In this document: positions 5,490-7,724 of the stretch, in pieces
Layout: every line of letters starts with the position of its first letter
Position numbering within the stretch: the first letter of the stretch is position 1
From: Microbacterium sp.
GTDB taxonomy: Bacteria; Actinomycetota; Actinomycetes; Actinomycetales; Microbacteriaceae
Direction of reading: 5' to 3'
Length of the DNA: 7,724 nt
Assembly: GCA_003524435.1 (NCBI GenBank)
Contig: DQHP01000183.1
Location: 1 to 7,724 of the forward strand
Translations under genes and position numbers: made by a program
The notes under the pieces: generated by a model
Told to the model about the DNA's origin: nothing
The model's database searches: none
What the model saw: only the letters and a program-made list of their open reading frames with translations

Positions 5490-6299
5490 TCATCCGGCCA
5501 CCGACGGCCCGAGGATGAAGTTCCAGGTGCCGAAGGCAACCGCGGCGGTCAGCGCGGCGGAAGGAATCAGCATCCCGACGACGAGCAGCACGGTGTCACC
5601 GCGGTCCCATCCCGATGGCCGCGCCCAGGTACGCGCACCCGGTCCGCCAAATCCTCGCGCTTCCATCGCGGTCGCCAGCGATGACCCGCGCCGAATTGCC
5701 AGCACAAACAGCGCGAACGCCATTCCAATGCCTCGGCGAATCCGCCCCTGATCAGCAACTCCACGCGCCCTTCGGGCAAGCGCGAGGGCGCGCCAGTCGT
5801 CGGCGAGCAGTCCGAGCATGCGCATCCCGGCGAGCGCACCGATCACAAAGCGGGCTGGTAGTCGCACCCGCTGCGCGAGATCATCCGCAAGATCAGTGGG
5901 ATCAACCGTCACGAACAGCACCACCGAGGGCAGCCCGATCGCCAGCACGCGCAGAGCTGTCGCCGCGGCAAGCGCGAGTGATCCATCGCTGACCCGCATC
6001 ACGAACCACTCGAAATACACCGTCCCGCTCGCCTCACCGTAGAGAGCAATCGTCACGGCACTCAGGGGCGCGGCGATCCACAGCACTGCGGTGCGCAGCC
6101 AGAACTCGCGCACCCGTAGGCCCGCGAGCAACAGCAGCGGAATCTCCAACATCACCGCCACCGCCGCCGAGAGCACGTCGATCGTCAAGATCAGAGGGAT
6201 GCTGATCAGCAGAGCAGTGGCGAGCTTCGCCAGTGCGCTGCGCGGAGCGATGGGGCCGGTGCGCGAGACGCGCCCTGTGTCGACAGCAAAGTCGGTCAC
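5490..6299 (-). CDS. ECF transporter transmembrane component (EcfT/CbiQ-like, YkoC-type)
   Basis: A 269-residue integral membrane protein of the EcfT/CbiQ family, which couples ATP hydrolysis by the two ATPase domains to the substrate-binding S component in energy-coupling-factor vitamin and metal importers. Hydrophobic segments are seen near 23-60, 69-87, 107-131, 150-166, 191-203 and 235-256. The two cytoplasmic coupling-helix signatures are present: ARRARG (175-180) and AMEARGFGG (211-219), each carrying the Ala-Arg-Gly triplet that docks into the ATPases. The preceding DPTDLADDLA (133-142) with a following RLP is also usual for the family. The start is GTG at 6299, overlapping the stop of the ATPase gene in a GTGA arrangement, which implies translational coupling and equal dosage. 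Gene order resembles ykoD-ykoC of hydroxymethylpyrimidine/thiamine systems; the substrate cannot be read from EcfT. A good terminator follows. Confidence 0.9.
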   Translation of the reverse strand: MTDFAVDTGRVSRTGPIAPRSALAKLATALLISIPLILTIDVLSAAVAVMLEIPLLLLAGLRVREFWLRTAVLWIAAPLSAVTIALYGEASGTVYFEWFVMRVSDGSLALAAATALRVLAIGLPSVVLFVTVDPTDLADDLAQRVRLPARFVIGALAGMRMLGLLADDWRALALARRARGVADQGRIRRGIGMAFALFVLAIRRGSSLATAMEARGFGGPGARTWARPSGWDRGDTVLLVVGMLIPSAALTAAVAFGTWNFILGPSVAG

Positions 6300-7724
6300 G
6301 GAGTCAGCTCGATCCGCCGGGCATGCAGCGCACGCAGAACGGCTTCATCGTGTGAGACGACGATGATCGCTGAGCCCTGTTCGCGGAGGCCCGCGATGAT
6401 GGCGACGAGTTCGGCCCAAGTCACCGCATCCTGACCAAAGGTCGGCTCATCCAGCATGAGCACGCGCGGTCGGGTGGCGAGCGCGGCAGCAACGGTCAGC
6501 CGACGCTTCTCGCCACCGGACAGTGTGTAGGGGTTCGCTTCCGCGAGGGCGGTGAGGCGAAGACGCGACAGCAGATCATCGACTCTGGCAGTCACCTCGT
6601 CTTCTACAAGGCCCAGCGCGTGGGGCCCGATCGACAGCTCTTCGCGCACAGTGCGGGCCAGCAGTTGATGCTCTGGGCTCTGCAGCACGGCACCGATTCG
6701 GGTCAGCAGCGCGCGCGACGACCACTTACCTGGAGCAGCTTTCTCACCCGAGGCAAGCTCAGCGGATGCCACCACCCGCCCACCTTCCGGATCGATAAGC
6801 CCCGCCAGCGTCAGCCCCAGCGTCGATTTTCCTGACCCGTTGACTCCGGTGATGCCGAGCACTTCACCGGCGCGCACGCCGAGGTCAAGGGGACCAGCCA
6901 CGGGAACTCCCGGGCGCCGCGAAACGACAAGCTGCTCCCCGGAAAGCAGGACTTCCCCAGGTGCAGCCGTCGGAGGCGGAGGAAACACGGGCGGATGCCC
7001 CGGCACCCACACCCCGGCCGCGGCAAGTTCCGCTCCGCGCGCGCCGAGCACAGCATCCGGAGTTCCATCGGCGAGCACGACGGTCGTCTCGCCCGACGAC
7101 CCCAAAACGATCACGCGATCAACCAACGGCAACCACACGTCGATGCGGTGTTCGATGACAACGAGCGTCGCACCGCTCGCATCCAGCGCAGACTTCACGG
7201 CGTCACGAACCTCGCAGACGCCCGCCGGGTCGAGGTTGGCCGTCGGCTCATCCAGCAGTATTGCTCCGGGGCGCATAGCGAGCACGCCCGCGAGCGCAAG
7301 TCGCTGTTTTTGCCCACCAGAGAGTGCGGCCGTCGACCGGTCCAGCGGCAGGTCAAGGCCGACAGCTCCCATCGCGGACGAAACCCGCTGCCAGATCTCC
7401 TCGCGAGGCACGCCGAGGTTCTCGCATCCGAAAGCCACATCGTCGCCGACCCTGGCAAGAATCGTTTGGGTGTCAGGATCTTGCAGCACCATGCCGACGC
7501 GTCCGTGCGCGCGCGCGGCGGGCACACCGTCAACGAGCAGCTCACCGAGCTCTTCGCCTTCATCAGCCCCACCGAGCACACCGCCGAGCGCTTGCAGCAA
7601 CGTCGACTTTCCCGATCCGGATGCTCCGAGCAACAGCACTCGTTCCCCGGGTGTGATGCTCAGCGAGACGTCGCGCAGCGCCCAGCGACGCCGTGTGGCG
7701 TAGCGCCATCCCCACGACCGCACC
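6296..7724 (-). CDS. ECF transporter tandem ATP-binding protein (YkoD-like; N-terminus off the right edge)
   Basis: At least 475 residues with two ABC ATPase domains in one chain. Counting from the codon at 7723-7721, domain 1 has Walker A GASGSGKST (33-41), Q-loop Q81, signature LSGGQ (134-138), Walker B AILLDEP (154-160) and H-loop H192. A proline-rich linker (about 241-256) leads to domain 2: Walker A GVNGSGKST (293-301), Q348, signature LSGGE (401-405), Walker B VLMLDEP (421-427) and H458. All catalytic elements are intact in both halves. The fused architecture is that of YkoD/CbiO-type duplicated ATPases of ECF importers. The GTG at 7723 might be a start but more likely is an internal Val, with a few residues lost beyond the edge. 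The stop overlaps the EcfT start by 4 bp. The S component, which decides the vitamin, is not in the window and would be expected upstream of this gene. Confidence 0.92.
   Translation of the reverse strand, partial: VRSWGWRYATRRRWALRDVSLSITPGERVLLLGASGSGKSTLLQALGGVLGGADEGEELGELLVDGVPAARAHGRVGMVLQDPDTQTILARVGDDVAFGCENLGVPREEIWQRVSSAMGAVGLDLPLDRSTAALSGGQKQRLALAGVLAMRPGAILLDEPTANLDPAGVCEVRDAVKSALDASGATLVVIEHRIDVWLPLVDRVIVLGSSGETTVVLADGTPDAVLGARGAELAAAGVWVPGHPPVFPPPPTAAPGEVLLSGEQLVVSRRPGVPVAGPLDLGVRAGEVLGITGVNGSGKSTLGLTLAGLIDPEGGRVVASAELASGEKAAPGKWSSRALLTRIGAVLQSPEHQLLARTVREELSIGPHALGLVEDEVTARVDDLLSRLRLTALAEANPYTLSGGEKRRLTVAAALATRPRVLMLDEPTFGQDAVTWAELVAIIAGLREQGSAIIVVSHDEAVLRALHARRIELTP

Noticed and set aside
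6840..7703. A 287-residue plus-strand frame rich in Ser, Pro, Thr and Ala
   Set aside because: Antisense shadow of the tandem ATPase, whose Walker and signature motifs are intact.

Overview
This is high-GC chromosomal DNA from an actinobacterium. Codon use and the constant recurrence of the hexamer GGATGC/GCATCC suggest the Microbacteriaceae (for example Microbacterium). That assignment is an inference from style; the window holds no rRNA or other marker gene. No tRNA, CRISPR array or intact mobile element was seen.

Left part (1-1334): a MgtC/SapB-type membrane protein runs off the left edge on the minus strand. It is divergent from a GntR/HutC-type regulator with a C-terminal UTRA domain. 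The 170-bp spacer holds two related GT-N4-AC inverted repeats, one beside each start and each over a -10-like hexamer, so the regulator may control itself and the mgtC-like gene.

Scar (1335-1842): no intact gene. It holds the C-terminal part of a TauE/SafE-type anion exporter that has lost its N-terminal half and carries a frameshift close to its stop codon. A long stem-loop that could be a terminator follows, and an inverted and a direct repeat lie at the broken 5' end.

Middle (1843-5198): two minus-strand short-chain dehydrogenases, separated by 13 bp, closely resemble HSD17B10 (3-hydroxyacyl-CoA dehydrogenase type 2) and HSDL2. This suggests acyl-CoA or lipid/terpenoid oxidation. Divergent from them on the plus strand are a DUF488 protein, then an APH-like phosphotransferase and an MmcQ/YjbR-family protein that look like a two-gene operon.

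Right part (5490-7724): a minus-strand ECF-type vitamin transporter module, made of a tandem-ATPase protein (N-terminus off the right edge) translationally coupled to an EcfT-type membrane protein. The arrangement resembles ykoD-ykoC; an S component would be expected beyond the right edge.

The most unusual item is a pair of 84-bp intergenic elements (3964-4047 and 5342-5425). They have the same length, align without gaps, are bounded by inverted arms built around CTCCGGAG, and share an invariant asymmetric core. One ends 15 bp before the start of the phosphotransferase gene. They look like a small dispersed repeat family, possibly with an RNA-level or non-autonomous mobile role.
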